64,000 bases of DNA from Calamus simplicifolius (taxonomy: Eukaryota; Streptophyta; Magnoliopsida; Arecales; Arecaceae): positions 62,001-126,000 of the forward strand of contig UESW01004763.1 of the NCBI GenBank assembly GCA_900491605.1, written 5' to 3'. Each line of letters opens with the position of its first letter. The stretch's first letter is position 1. Below, in pieces: positions 44,505-54,654 of this stretch. The notes under the pieces are model-generated. The model did not search any database and had not been told where the DNA came from. It saw only the letters and a list, made by a program, of their open reading frames with translations. The position numbers and the translations under genes were made by a program.

Positions 44505-46727
44505 ATGAGTTCCCCCTGGACCTCGGAGGACAGTTCTGAGAACTGTCCTCCCTCCGAGAGGCGTCGTACCTCTCCTACCTTCTCCCCCCCCAATTGAGTG
44601 GTCCTCTGATTCAGAGGACCGCGTCCCTCTGGCTCGGCGACGGGTCACTGGTGGAGCCCTATCGAGGGGCCGCTGGCTGGAGGCCGGTGCCTCCTCGAGG
44701 GCGGAGGAGTCCCCAGAGGGACGGCCTCCACAATGACGCGGTTGGACCTGGAGAGAATTCGGGCGCGTTACAGGATCCCCCGGGAGGTTGAGTTATTCCC
44801 GCCAACCCCCGACGATAGGGTCATCTCCTCCCGACCCGGTCGGGTGGCTCTTTACGAGATTTGCTTACAGGCGGGTCTTCGCCCTCCCTTTTCCCCTTTC
44901 TTCGTCAATCTCCTTGACTTCTATTCCTTGACCCCCTCCCAGTTAGTTCCAAATTCTTATCGTGTCGTTAGCGCTTTCGTCATTCTCTGTCACCACCTAA
45001 ACGTCACCCCCGAATCAGCCTGTTTCGATCTTTCTACTCCCTCCGGGCGCAAAAGGGTTGGTGACTGTTTCAGCCCCGACCCAATAGGGTCCTAAAGCTC
45101 CTTCTCCTTCGTCGATTAAGGGATGGAAGTCCCGCTTCTTCTTTGCCAATGTCGATCAAGTCCGGCCCCAGTGGGGAGACCCCGACCTCCGGGGGAATGC
45201 CATTGCGATCCAGCCTGGGGACCGGGAGGCATTGGGGTTACTGCTAGCCACCGAATTTCCCGATACACTTGCTGCTATCGGAGGACAACCTGGAGTCGGC
45301 GGGCCTCATCTCCCACCGGGGTAAGCCTTCTCCGCCCTTAGCCAAAAACTCCGCTCCTTTGCCCCTCTCTTTTTTATTTTTTATTTTCATTTTTTTTTTT
45401 TTTTTCTTTAAATTTTGTTCTGAAAACCCAACTTATATCATGCAGCGATGAAGATACCGACGACAAAGCTGTTGAGAGCCGCCTCCAAGAAAAGGGCCCG
45501 AGAAGGGCCATCTAGAGGTCAGCAGGCCCCAGCCCCGAAGCGCCCGATGGCCCGTGCCTCCCCTCCTGCACAAGTCTCCCCACCCCCGGCTCCGCAAATG
45601 TCCCGGTTATCCCGGAGGTCGACCTCACAGTCGACACTCCACCAGAGGTGGGAACGACCGCGGGAGCTACCGCTAAAGAGCCAGTCGCGAGGGAGTCCAT
45701 ACCGGCTGAAGAGCTCCCGGCTCCTGGGGGATCGACCCCACCAGACGCCACCAGGGACTGGGGTGAGGGACCTTCTGGCCCCGCGAGTCCACCCTCAGAG
45801 GGGTCGCCCAGAGGTGGCCCGCGCAAGGAACCGGGGACAGCCGAGACGGCGGAGGGAGGCGGGGGCGAGCCTGGGTCGCCCCGAAACTCCCTGGATGATG
45901 GCCACTGGGCTGAGCGAGTCCTGGGCCCAATCTTTGACCCTAGGATCATTGAGGATCTCAGCCACCAGAGAGCGGGCGCGTTCTTTTGGGACTCCTATGC
46001 CGCCGTCGTCAGGGTAAGCGATCTTCTTGCCCCTTACCTTTTGTTTTATATACATATACAGTTTACTTCGCTGACCTGGGGCTCACACGCGCAGATTGCG
46101 CACTCCCTAAAGGCCGCCAGGGAGGTAATTCACGGAGGGAAAACTCTTCTGCGGGAGACGCAGAAAGAGGTTGAGGAGGCCCAGCGCCGTGCGGAGGCGG
46201 CCGAGAAGGCGCTGGAGTCGGTCAAAGACACCTGTGCGAGCGAGGTGAAGGCCGCCAAGAGCCGGGCGGAGATTGAAGCCGACCGTGCGCGTGCAGCGCT
46301 CTCTCAAATGATGGAGGTTGTGAGCGCTGTCATGGCCAGAGACATGCACATCTCTGAGTTGACCTCAGCTCTCCGGGAGGCTGAAAATCGAGCGGGCGCG
46401 GCAGCGGAAGAGGCATGAGCGGCGAGGGAGGAAACCTGCCGGTGCGAGGAGGAGGTAAGCTGCGCTCGGGAGGCTGAAAGGATCGTGGCGGAAGCCCTTG
46501 CCGCAGAGAAAACCCGAGCTGTTGGGCTCATAGAGGAATACAAGGCGTCCGGGCGCTTCGCAGACGACTTGGCCGAAGCTTCGGCAGCTGTATTTCTTGA
46601 CGGGTTCCAGCATGGCAAAGAGAAGGTGGCCAGAGACCTAAACTTCCCCTGGGCCCTGGAGGTTGAACTGGAGCGGTTGTCAGACTTGGCCCCTTCTGAT
46701 GATGGGCCCGCACTGGCAGAGCCGTGA
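44505..46727 (+). pseudogene. Antisense three-exon gene of element 2 (gypsy-type transposase_28-like plus coiled coil)
   Basis: Opposite in direction to gag-pol. Exon 1 (44505-45320): short acidic leader, then about 44733-45060 IRARYRIPREVELFPP, YEICLQAGLRPPFSPFFVNL and NSYRVVSAFVILCHHL, the pattern of the plant putative gypsy transposon domain (Transposase_28). It ends LLLSEDNLESAGLISHR with a GTAAGC donor. Intron 1 (45321-45445) is phase 1 with a long T tract and GCAG. Exon 2 (45446-46013) is basic, then proline-rich, ending AFFWDSYAAVVR. Intron 2 (46014-46094, phase 0) has GTAAGC...GCAG. Exon 3 (46095-46727) is a long alanine/glutamate-rich coiled coil ending DGPALAEP. Breaks: frameshifts in exon 1 and one TGA at 46416-46418 (CGA in origin). 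Exons 2-3 match element 1. Role unknown. Confidence 0.75.
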
Positions 46728-47189
46728 GCTCGCACTTGTGATTTTGCTTTTTTCCTTCCTCCTTGTTTTTGTAAGCCCGACAACGTCGGCATTTTGTAGT
46801 CTCTTTTAATTAATGAAGATACTCTTCAAAATGCCTTCTGAATTGTCGCTGACTTCATCGATTGATATGTAGCCTTATTGCCCCATTAGTTCTGATAATT
46901 TTGGGGGGCAACTCCCCACCGAGCTATTCCGCCCCAGCCATTTAAACCCGAAAGTTAGAGCCAGGGAGGGTAGAGTTATCGGAGCGGAAACGCCGCTGGT
47001 CAGAGGTTAGGTAGGTAGGCTCCTTGGGGCTATCGGTGCAACACCCTGTCAAGTATCAGGCCTTGTACTAGGTTGGCGTGTGGCTTTTGATGCCTACGGG
47101 AGTCAGCTTTTATCTAACCAGCGGGACTGTGCTGTCGGGTCTTGATTGTGAAGAACCGGTGGTGCACCGCTCCGCCAGCGGCTCACTGG
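46728..47189. other. Non-coding spacer of element 2
   Basis: Between the antisense stop and the 99-bp array. It would hold the antisense 3' end (poly-T/AT-rich near 46740-46820). No ORF of note. Confidence 0.6.
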
Positions 47190-48800
47190 GCTTTATGCCT
47201 GGCTAGTGCAGGCCTTTTGTTGTTGAGAGCCAGTGGCACACTGCTCTGCAGTGGTACACTGGGCTTTATGCCTGGCTAGTGCAGGGCTTTTAGTGCCGAT
47301 GGGGCGCCGGGCTTTTGTTGTTGAGAGCCAGTGGCACACTGCTCTGCCAGTGGTACACTGGGCTTTGTGCCTGGCTAGTGCAGGGCTTTGAGTACCGACG
47401 GGGTGTCGGGCTTTTGTTGTTGAGAGCCAGTGGCACACTACTCCCAGTGGTACACTTGGCTTTGTGCCTGGCTAGTGCAGGGCTTTGAGTTCCGACGAGG
47501 TGTCGGGCTTTTGTTGTTGAGAGCCAGTGGCACACTGCTCTGCCAGTGGTACACTGGGCTTTATGCCTGGCTAGTGCAGGGCTTTGAGTGCCGATGGGGC
47601 GCCGGGCTTTGTTGTTGAGAGCCAGTGGCACACTGCTCTGCCAGTGGTACACTGGGCTTTGTGCCTGGCTAGTGCAGGGCTTTGAGTGCCTACGGGGCGC
47701 CGGGCTTTTGTTGTTGAGAGCCAGTGGCACACTGCTCTGCCAGTGGTACATTGGGCTTTGTGCCTGGCTAGTGCAGGGCTTTGAGTGCCGATGGGGGTGC
47801 CGGGCTTTGTTGTTGAGAGCCAGTGGCACACTGCTCTACCAGTGGTACACTGGGCTTTGTGCCTGGCAAGTGCAGGGCTTTGAGTGCCGACGGGGTGCCG
47901 GGCTTTTATTGTTGAGAGTCAGTGGCACACTGCTCTGCCAGTGGTACACTGGGCTTTATGCCTGGCTAGTGCAGGGCTTTGAGTGCCGACGGGGCGCCGG
48001 GCTTTTGTTGTTGAGAGCCAGTGGCACACTGCTCTGCCAGTGGTACACTGGGCTTTGTGCCTGGCTAGTGCAGGGCTTTGAGTAACGACGGGGCGCTGGG
48101 CTTTTGTTGTTGAGAGCCAGTGGCACACTGCTCTGCTAGTGGTACACTGGGCTTTGTGCCTGGCTAGTGCAGGGCTTTGAGTGCCGACGGGCGCCGGGCT
48201 TTTGTTGTTGAGAGCCAGTGGCACACTGCTCTGCCAATGGTACACTGGGCTTTGTGCCTGGCTAGTGCAGGGCTTTGAGTGCCGACGGGGTGCCGGGCTT
48301 TTGTTGTTGAGAGCCAGTGGCACACTACTCTGCCAGTGGTACACTGGGCTTTGTGCCTGGCTAGTGCAGGGCTTTGAGTGCCGACGGGGTGCCGGGCTTT
48401 TGTTGTTGAGAGCCAGTGGCACACTGCTCTGCCAGTGGTACACTGGGCTTTATGCCTGGCTAGTGCAGGGCTTTGAGTGCCGACAGGGCGCCGGGCTTTT
48501 GTTGTTGAGAGCCAGTGGCACACTGCTCTGCCAGTGGTACACTGGGCTTTGTGCCTGGCTAGTGCAGGGCTTTGAGTGCCGACGGGGCGCCGGGCTTTTG
48601 TTGTTGAGAGCCAGTGGCACACTGCTCTGCCAGTGGTACACTGGGCTTTGTGCCTGGCTAGTGCAGGGCTTTGAGTGCCGACGGGGCGCCGGGCTTTTGT
48701 TGTTGAGAGCTAGTGGCACACTGCTCTGCCAGTGGTACACTGGGCTTTGTGCCTGGCTAGTGCAGGGCTTTGAGTGCCGACGGGGTGCCGGGCTTTTCTG
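47190..48800 (-). repeat. 99-bp tandem array between pol and antisense gene, element 2
   Basis: About sixteen copies of a 99-bp unit (GGGCTTTTGTTGTTGAGAGC, CAGTGGCACACTGCTCTGCC, AGTGGTACACTGGGCTTTGT, GCCTGGCTAGTGCAGGGC blocks). Copies are highly alike, with a few 1-2 base indels. It holds the 15-nt dyad CCAGTGGTACACTGG (47347-47361). As 99 is divisible by three, ORFs with a 33-residue repeat run on both strands. The position is the same as the 49-bp array of element 1, but the sequence is unrelated. Confidence 0.97.
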
Positions 48801-48901
48801 TGAAGATTCAAGTAGCTAAAATTGAATCCCGTTAATATTGAACAAGGGGCGAGAACCCAAGTGAATACAGGGATGATACTTAACATGAAAGGAGGAATAC
48901 A

Positions 48902-50131
48902 TTACTGATAATACCGACGGAGGTTATCCGCATTCCACGTCCTCGGGAGTGGCATCCCATCAAGTTCTTCAATTTTATAAGCTTCATGGCGGAGCGTCTC
49001 GGCGATCCGGTAGGGCCCCTCCCAGTTTGGGGCTAACTTGCCTCCCTCAGCTGGCTTCGAGACCTCGGCCCGTCGGAGGACCAGGTCTCCCGACAGGAAC
49101 GTTCGGGGGCGCACGCGAGCGTTGTAGTATTTCGCGGCCCGTTGTCGGTAGGCTGCCATTCGAAGCCGCGCCCGGTCCCGCACTTCCTCCACCAGGTCGA
49201 GGTTGGCTCGTAGTTGGTTAGGGTTACCTTCCTCGCTATAGGCTTCCACCCGGGTGCTGGGTGCACCGATCTCCACAGGAATAACAGCTTCAGAGCCAAA
49301 GACTAAGCTGAACAGTGTTTCACCAGTGGGGGCTCGCGGCGTTGTATGATAGGCCCACAAGACGTTGGGGAGCTCCTCCACCCATCGCCCTTTGCAGCCA
49401 TCTAGTCGGGACCTCAGCCCCTGGAGGAGGATCCGATTGGTCACTTCAGCTGCCCCGTTGGTTTGAGGATGCCCGACAGAAGTGAACCTTTGACAGATAC
49501 CCAGCTCGGAGCAGAACTCCCAGAAAGGCGCATTGTCGAACTGCCGGCCATTATCAGTGACTAGTGTGCGCGGTAGTCCGAACCGACATATGATTGACTT
49601 CCAGAAGAAAGATCTCACTTTGCTTTCGGTTATCTTGGCCAAAGCCTCAGCTTCAACCCACTTGGTGAAGTGATCCACCGCTACCAAGAGGAACTTTCGC
49701 TGCCCGGAGGCCGGGGGAAATGGACCTAAGATATCCATGCCCCACTGGGCGAAGGGCCAAGGTGCCACCAAGGGGGTCAGGTGAGATGTCGGCTGTCGCT
49801 GGATGTTGGCGTTACGTTGGCAGCTATCACATTTCTTGACAAGTTCAGCCGCATCTTCCTTCATCGTCAGCCAAAAATACCCTTGGCGCAGGGCCTTGTA
49901 GGCTAGGGCTCTGCCCCCCAGGTGACTCCCGCATACACCTTCGTGGATCTCCCTGAGGATGTAATCTGATTCAGTTGGCCCCACACACCTAAGGACTGGG
50001 TATGAGAAGGATCTCCGATAAAGCTTCCCGTCCATCATCAAGAATCTCGAGGCCCTTCGCCTGAGCAGCTTGGCCTCAGCGGGGTTCTCCGGGAGAGTAC
50101 CGTCAGTCAAGTACCGGATGTAGGCGTCCAT
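48902..50131 (-). CDS. Integrase of element 2 (open frame)
   Basis: A 409-residue open stretch. Zinc module HEGVCGSHLGGRAL and CDSCQRNA; catalytic residues in WGMDILGPF, LVTDNGRQFD and NGAAEVTNR; C-terminal GDLVLRRAEVSKP and NWEGPYRIAETL, ending NLRRYYQ at 48902. It is the only long intact pol domain of element 2 together with the second RNase H, which ends at a stop just before it. As part of a polyprotein it has no start codon of its own. The Met at 50131 is internal. Confidence 0.9.
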   Translation of the reverse strand: MDAYIRYLTDGTLPENPAEAKLLRRRASRFLMMDGKLYRRSFSYPVLRCVGPTESDYILREIHEGVCGSHLGGRALAYKALRQGYFWLTMKEDAAELVKKCDSCQRNANIQRQPTSHLTPLVAPWPFAQWGMDILGPFPPASGQRKFLLVAVDHFTKWVEAEALAKITESKVRSFFWKSIICRFGLPRTLVTDNGRQFDNAPFWEFCSELGICQRFTSVGHPQTNGAAEVTNRILLQGLRSRLDGCKGRWVEELPNVLWAYHTTPRAPTGETLFSLVFGSEAVIPVEIGAPSTRVEAYSEEGNPNQLRANLDLVEEVRDRARLRMAAYRQRAAKYYNARVRPRTFLSGDLVLRRAEVSKPAEGGKLAPNWEGPYRIAETLRHEAYKIEELDGMPLPRTWNADNLRRYYQ

Positions 50132-50596
50132 TCAGGAGGGCTCCTGCTCCACTGGCAATGCTTCATCCGCGGCCTCAGTGCTTGGGACTTGTAGGTGTTC
50201 CACATATGTCCTTCCCAACGTTCCATCGACCGAAGTGGCCAAGCGGGACAGTGCGTCAGCCCTGGCATTCTCCGCTCTGGGGATATAGCTGACGCGGAAG
50301 TAAGAAAAATGAGACGCCTGAGACTGCACCTTGCTCAAGTAGCGGGACATGGTTGGGTCCCTAGCCTCGTACTCCCCGGTGATTTGTCCAGAAATGAGTT
50401 GAGAGTCTGTGAAGGCCCTCAAGCGCCCCGCGCCTAGCTCCCCAGCTAATCTCATCCCCGCCAGCAAGGCTTCGTACTCCGCCTGATTATTAGTTGCTGG
50501 GAACTGGAATCTGAGAGCATACTCCACTACGTCTCCCTCCGGGCTCGCGAGAATGAGCCCGGCTCCGCTCCCTTGAGAGTTTGCCGCTCCATCCAC
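50132..50596 (-). pseudogene. Second (archaeal-type) RNase H of element 2
   Basis: DGAANSQGSGAGLILASPEG, NNQAEYEALLAGMRLAGEL, LRAFTDSQLISGQ and ENARADALSRLA give the D-E-D-D set of an RNase H1 fold. Here the third motif is the normal TDSQL. It ends with a stop at 50130-50132 between this domain and integrase (EQEPS then stop), which is likely a nonsense change. Two more stops lie in the linker upstream (50600-50700). Confidence 0.85.
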
Positions 50597-50599
50597 ATG

Positions 50600-52483
50600 C
50601 AGGATCCAGTCCTACGCCTCCCCAGATGAGGGAGAGTCCACACGCTCCTCCGGTCGCGCCTCCTCCACGTCCTTCTCGGTCTAGGAGCACTCGACCAGGA
50701 AATCCGCCAACACCTGGGACTTCATGGCTGACCTTGGCCGGATGGACAGGTCGAACTCACTTAGCTTAATGGCCCACTTAGCCAACCGGTCGGAGGTGTC
50801 GGGGCGAGACAAGATAGCTCGTAGGGGCTGGTCCGTAAGCACCACGATGGGATGGGCTTAAAAGTAAGGCCGAAGGCGCTGAGTAGAGACCACCAAGGCG
50901 AAGATAATCTTCTCAGTTTTCGAATACCTGGTCTCAGCGTCATGGAGTACTTTGCTGGTATAATAGATTGGCTTCTGGGCTCCGTCAGCATCCATGCGCA
51001 CAAGTACGGAGCTAACAGCCTCGGGGGAAGCGGCCAGATATAAGAAGAGCTCTTCTCCATTTTCAGGCTTGGACAACAGTGGAGGAGTGGAGAGAAACTG
51101 CTTCAATTCTTCAAAGGAGCCCTGACACTCTTTCGTCCACTCGAAGCCGTTGATCTTGCGCAGTGCCTTGAAGAAGGGCAGGCACCTCTCCGCCGACCTT
51201 GACATGAAATGACTCAAGGCCGCCACCCTCCCCGTCAGGCGTTGCACCTCCTTCTTGCTGGCTGGAGGCCGCATCTCCAGGATAGCTCTAATCTTGTCGG
51301 GGTTGGCTTCGATCCCGCGCTGGGTCACCATGAAACCCAGGAACTTGCCCGCTGCTACTCCGAAGGCGCATTTGTGGGGGTTGAGCTTCATCAGGTACCG
51401 GCGCAGATTGTTGAAAGTCTCCTCGAGGTCAGCTACATGGTCTTCTGCATTGGTACTCTTGGTCAGCATGTCATCCACATATACCTCCATGTTGCGCCCC
51501 AGCTGATCCTCAAAGACCTTGTTCATTAATCTTTGATAAGTAGCCCCAGCGTTTTTCAATCCAAAGGGCATCACCCTGTAACAGTAGATTCCCTTCTCTG
51601 TGACAAAGGAAGTCGCTTCTTCATCTGCCGGGCTCATCTTGATTTGATTATACCCCGAGAACGCATCCATGAAACTGAGCGTCTCGTGTCCGGAGGTGGC
51701 ATCCACCAACTGGTCGATTCGGGGCAGCGGGAAGCTGTCTTTGGGACACGCCTTATTGAGGTCGGTGGAATCCACGCACATTCTCCAGCTTCCACTGGCC
51801 TTGCGAACCATCACAACGTTCGCCAACCAGTCGGGGTAGCGCACCTCGCGGATGTGACCAGCCGCCAGCAGCTTCCGCACCTCCTCGTCAACGGCCTTCT
51901 GCCGGTCTGGGGCAAAACTCCTTTTCTTCTGTCTGACGGGCCGGCACTCCGATCGAATATTGAGTTGGTGCATGATCACCTCCTCCGAGATTCCGGGCAT
52001 GTCGGATGCAGACCATGCGAAGACGTCGGCGTTGGCCCACAGAAAGGTAAGGAGCCGGTCACGAGCTTCCTCCGAAAGTAAGGCTCCAACTCGAACCGTC
52101 CGCACGGGGTCCTCCCCGAGGGGGAAAGTGAGCAGCCGCTCGGCCGGTTCCCCCCTCTTCTCCAAGTCTCGTGGGTCAAGGGCTTCGTGTGCCGATGCAG
52201 ATGGCGCCGCAGGTGCCGCCTCCTGGGGACTAGGGGCCAAGTGATAGCAAAGTGCCGGTAGGCCCTGCTCTCCTCGCATCTCGCCGACCCCTCTGCTGGT
52301 TGGGAACCTCACAAGGAGCCACTTGATGGATATGATGGCGTCCAGGAGGTTGAGCCCGGGCCTCCCAAGAATCGCATTGTATGCCAGGGGCACACGGACC
52401 ACCAAAAACTTTATAAGGACAGTGCTCTGGCACGGAGCCGTACCAGCCATTACGGGGAGAGTAATTTCCCCTTCGACCCTCAC
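50600..52483 (-). pseudogene. Reverse transcriptase and RNase H of element 2
   Basis: From 52483 a long open stretch holds the end of protease (VPLAYNAILGRPGLNLLDAI), RT with WRMCVDSTDLNKACPKDSFP, LSFMDAFSGYNQIKM, YRVMPFGLKNAGATYQRLM and EVYVDDMLTKS (about 51470), and the Ty3 RNase H to RLRPYF. A TAA at 50856-50858 replaces the glutamine codon expected before AHPI. The remaining RNase H and linker (to about 50600) carry two further stops. Confidence 0.92.
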
Positions 52484-52544
52484 GATCTCCTGTGAATCCC
52501 ATCAAAGGCATGGCGACAGGTTGAAGTAGATCACGCGACAGGTT
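52484..52544 (-). pseudogene. Protease of element 2, downstream part
   Basis: Begins exactly at the copia target site with LSRDLLQPVAMPLMGFTGD, the continuation of the protease interrupted at 62696. A one-base loss after FTGD shifts the frame before the long RT frame begins. Confidence 0.85.
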
Positions 52545-53980
52545 TGTTGGCCCAGATGACAACCCAAGAGGGGGGAGGGGGGTGAATTGGGTTCTTCAAA
52601 AATTAGCCTTTTAAAATCGTTTGCTTAAGAAGAATGAAGGTAAATGCAATGTAAATACAAAGTGCAGTGAATAAAACAGAGATAGAGATAGAGTCAATGA
52701 AAGCACGGCAAACACAAAGATTTTATAGTGGTTCGGTGTATCCAACACCTACGTCCACTCCCAAGATTCACTTGGGTCCACACTATAATCAACCTGATTA
52801 CAGCCGAGTTGTTTTACAAGCTCACAACTCAAACTTGTTGTTTTCCCGGGCACAACGAACCCAGCTGGTTTTCCGGGCTCACCAGCACAAAAACCCTAAC
52901 ACAAGCTATCCCAAGCTTGTACCGAGGTAAGACTACCTCCACTAGTTCAATCCCCCAGATTGAACTAGATACAAACAATAGAAATATGTTTTTCAAATAC
53001 ACAGCTCCTCAATGAGCAGATAATCAAATAAAAATAACAAGGTTTAGAAAAGCCTGATTTGTAGTTAGGTTGGCTTTTGAGCTTTTCTTCTTTTCTTCTT
53101 CTCCTTGCTGGATTGAATCAAGCCTCAGCTCCGATTCTTCACAGTTGAAGCAGTTGAGAAGGGTTGAAAAGAAAGAAACTTATCCTCTTTCTCCAATTTG
53201 GGAAATCCACCAAAACTTTGATTTGAATGCCTTGGATTCCTCTTGAGCTTTTGGAGTGAGTGGATTTGAGCTAGAAGGTTTTCCTCTTGAGATTCAGGCT
53301 CTCTCTTTTTCGGATTTTTGGATTGGGATTTCTCTATTTGTTTCTCAGTTTTTTCGTTTTCCGTTCTTTTTTTTCTTTTGAATGATAGTCTTCCCTTTTT
53401 ATAGATTTCTTTCAAGCCATTTTTGGAAGAAAACTATCCGTTGGAGTGTACCTTGTAACAAAATATATCCGTTAGAAATAAAGTAAAATAGAAATATTAC
53501 CGTTAGAGCTGATCTGGCAATTTGATTTTTCGTTCCAGGTGGGTTGGAGTCGACTCTAACTTTTCTGGAGTCGGCTCTAACTCGAAACACTTTAATCCGT
53601 TATTTCTGGAGTCGTCTCTGACTTTTCTGGGGTCGACAAGAAACTTTTCTGGAGTCGACTCTAACAGACCCGGAGTCGACTCTAGGTCGGGGCCAGAAAA
53701 ATCAACGTTCTGTTTCTTCTGTGAGAGTCGACTCTAACAGTCTCGGAGTCGACTCTAACTTCCGTGCCAGATCCTGGAGTCGGCTCTGTGATTCTCGGAG
53801 TCGACTCTAATGTCTGCAATCTTACCTAGACATTAGATTCGATCCAGAACACGATTTAACTCCTGATTTTGATCATTCAATAGACTTATAATCTGAAACA
53901 CTTAATCAAAATCATTAGAGCCTTCAATTGTTATACTCAAATAGTTTTGTTAATCATCAAAATCATCAATTGGGTCAACA
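52545..53980 (-). repeat. 3' LTR of copia C
   Basis: 1436 bp, TGTTGGCCC...GGGTCAACA, nearly identical to the right LTR (1420 bp). The differences are small indels, such as in the G run after CAAGAG. Confidence 0.97.
53548..53812. repeat. GAGTCGACTC motif cluster in the left LTR
   Basis: Ten or so copies of the palindrome GAGTCGACTC and close variants (GAGTCGGCTC, GAGTCGTCTC) spaced about 20-40 bases, usually followed by TAAC. In element orientation they lie about 150-420 bases upstream of the TATA box (minus strand TATAAAAAGG, 53394-53403). Confidence 0.9.
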
Positions 53981-53995
53981 ATCTCCCCCTTTTTG
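53981..53995 (-). other. Polypurine tract of copia C
   Basis: Minus strand AAAAAGGGGGAGAT directly before the left LTR, the standard site for plus-strand priming. Confidence 0.9.
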
Positions 53996-54654
53996 ATGAT
54001 AACAAAAACTTTGAGTATATGCATTCAAAAATTCATTCGAACTAAAGATTATAGTCATTTTAAAACTTAAAACATTTTTAATGAAGGATTTGATGCCAAT
54101 ATTCAAAGTAAACTTTTAAAATTGTGCATGAGTTCAATATAATCCATCAATTATGAACATTTAATCTAAATGTGCAGAAAATTGCAATGAGCTTGTTGTT
54201 AAGCTCCCCCTGCATTGAATAGCTCCCCCTATATATAAAAATCGAATTTTAACTGATTAAATTTCAAGTCTCTTTCTTTTTTCATAAACAATCATTTCTC
54301 CCCCTTTCTTTCTTTCTTTTTGCATATTCAACCATCTCTCATTAAAATTTCAAGTCTTTCTTTCTTTGCATATTCAACCATCTCTCCCCCTTTTTTGTTA
54401 TCAGCAATAAGGAGAGTATTAGATAAAGAAAGTTATTAGAGAAAAATTGTAGGTTCAATAAGACATAGGGATTCAAGCAGTCAATATTTGAAAATGTGAA
54501 ATTGCATTTCATAAGTAAGAAACATTACATAAGTTGATTCATGTACATTCCAAAATGAAATACATTAGATATCAAAAATTCCTAAATACAAACTATCAAA
54601 ATCAAAATCAGAAATGTTTGAATACAATTTTCTTCAAGTGACCTATGATTTCCA
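53996..54654. other. 3' non-coding region of copia C
   Basis: AT-rich, with several CTCCCCCTTT-like words (polypurine tracts on the minus strand) near 54206, 54222, 54298 and 54385. Multiple polypurine tracts before the 3' LTR are known in SIRE-type elements. No ORF. Confidence 0.6.

Noticed and set aside
47290..48819. Repeat-protein ORFs of 33-residue units
   Set aside because: Same cause: a 99-bp stop-free unit in a non-coding part of the Tat element.
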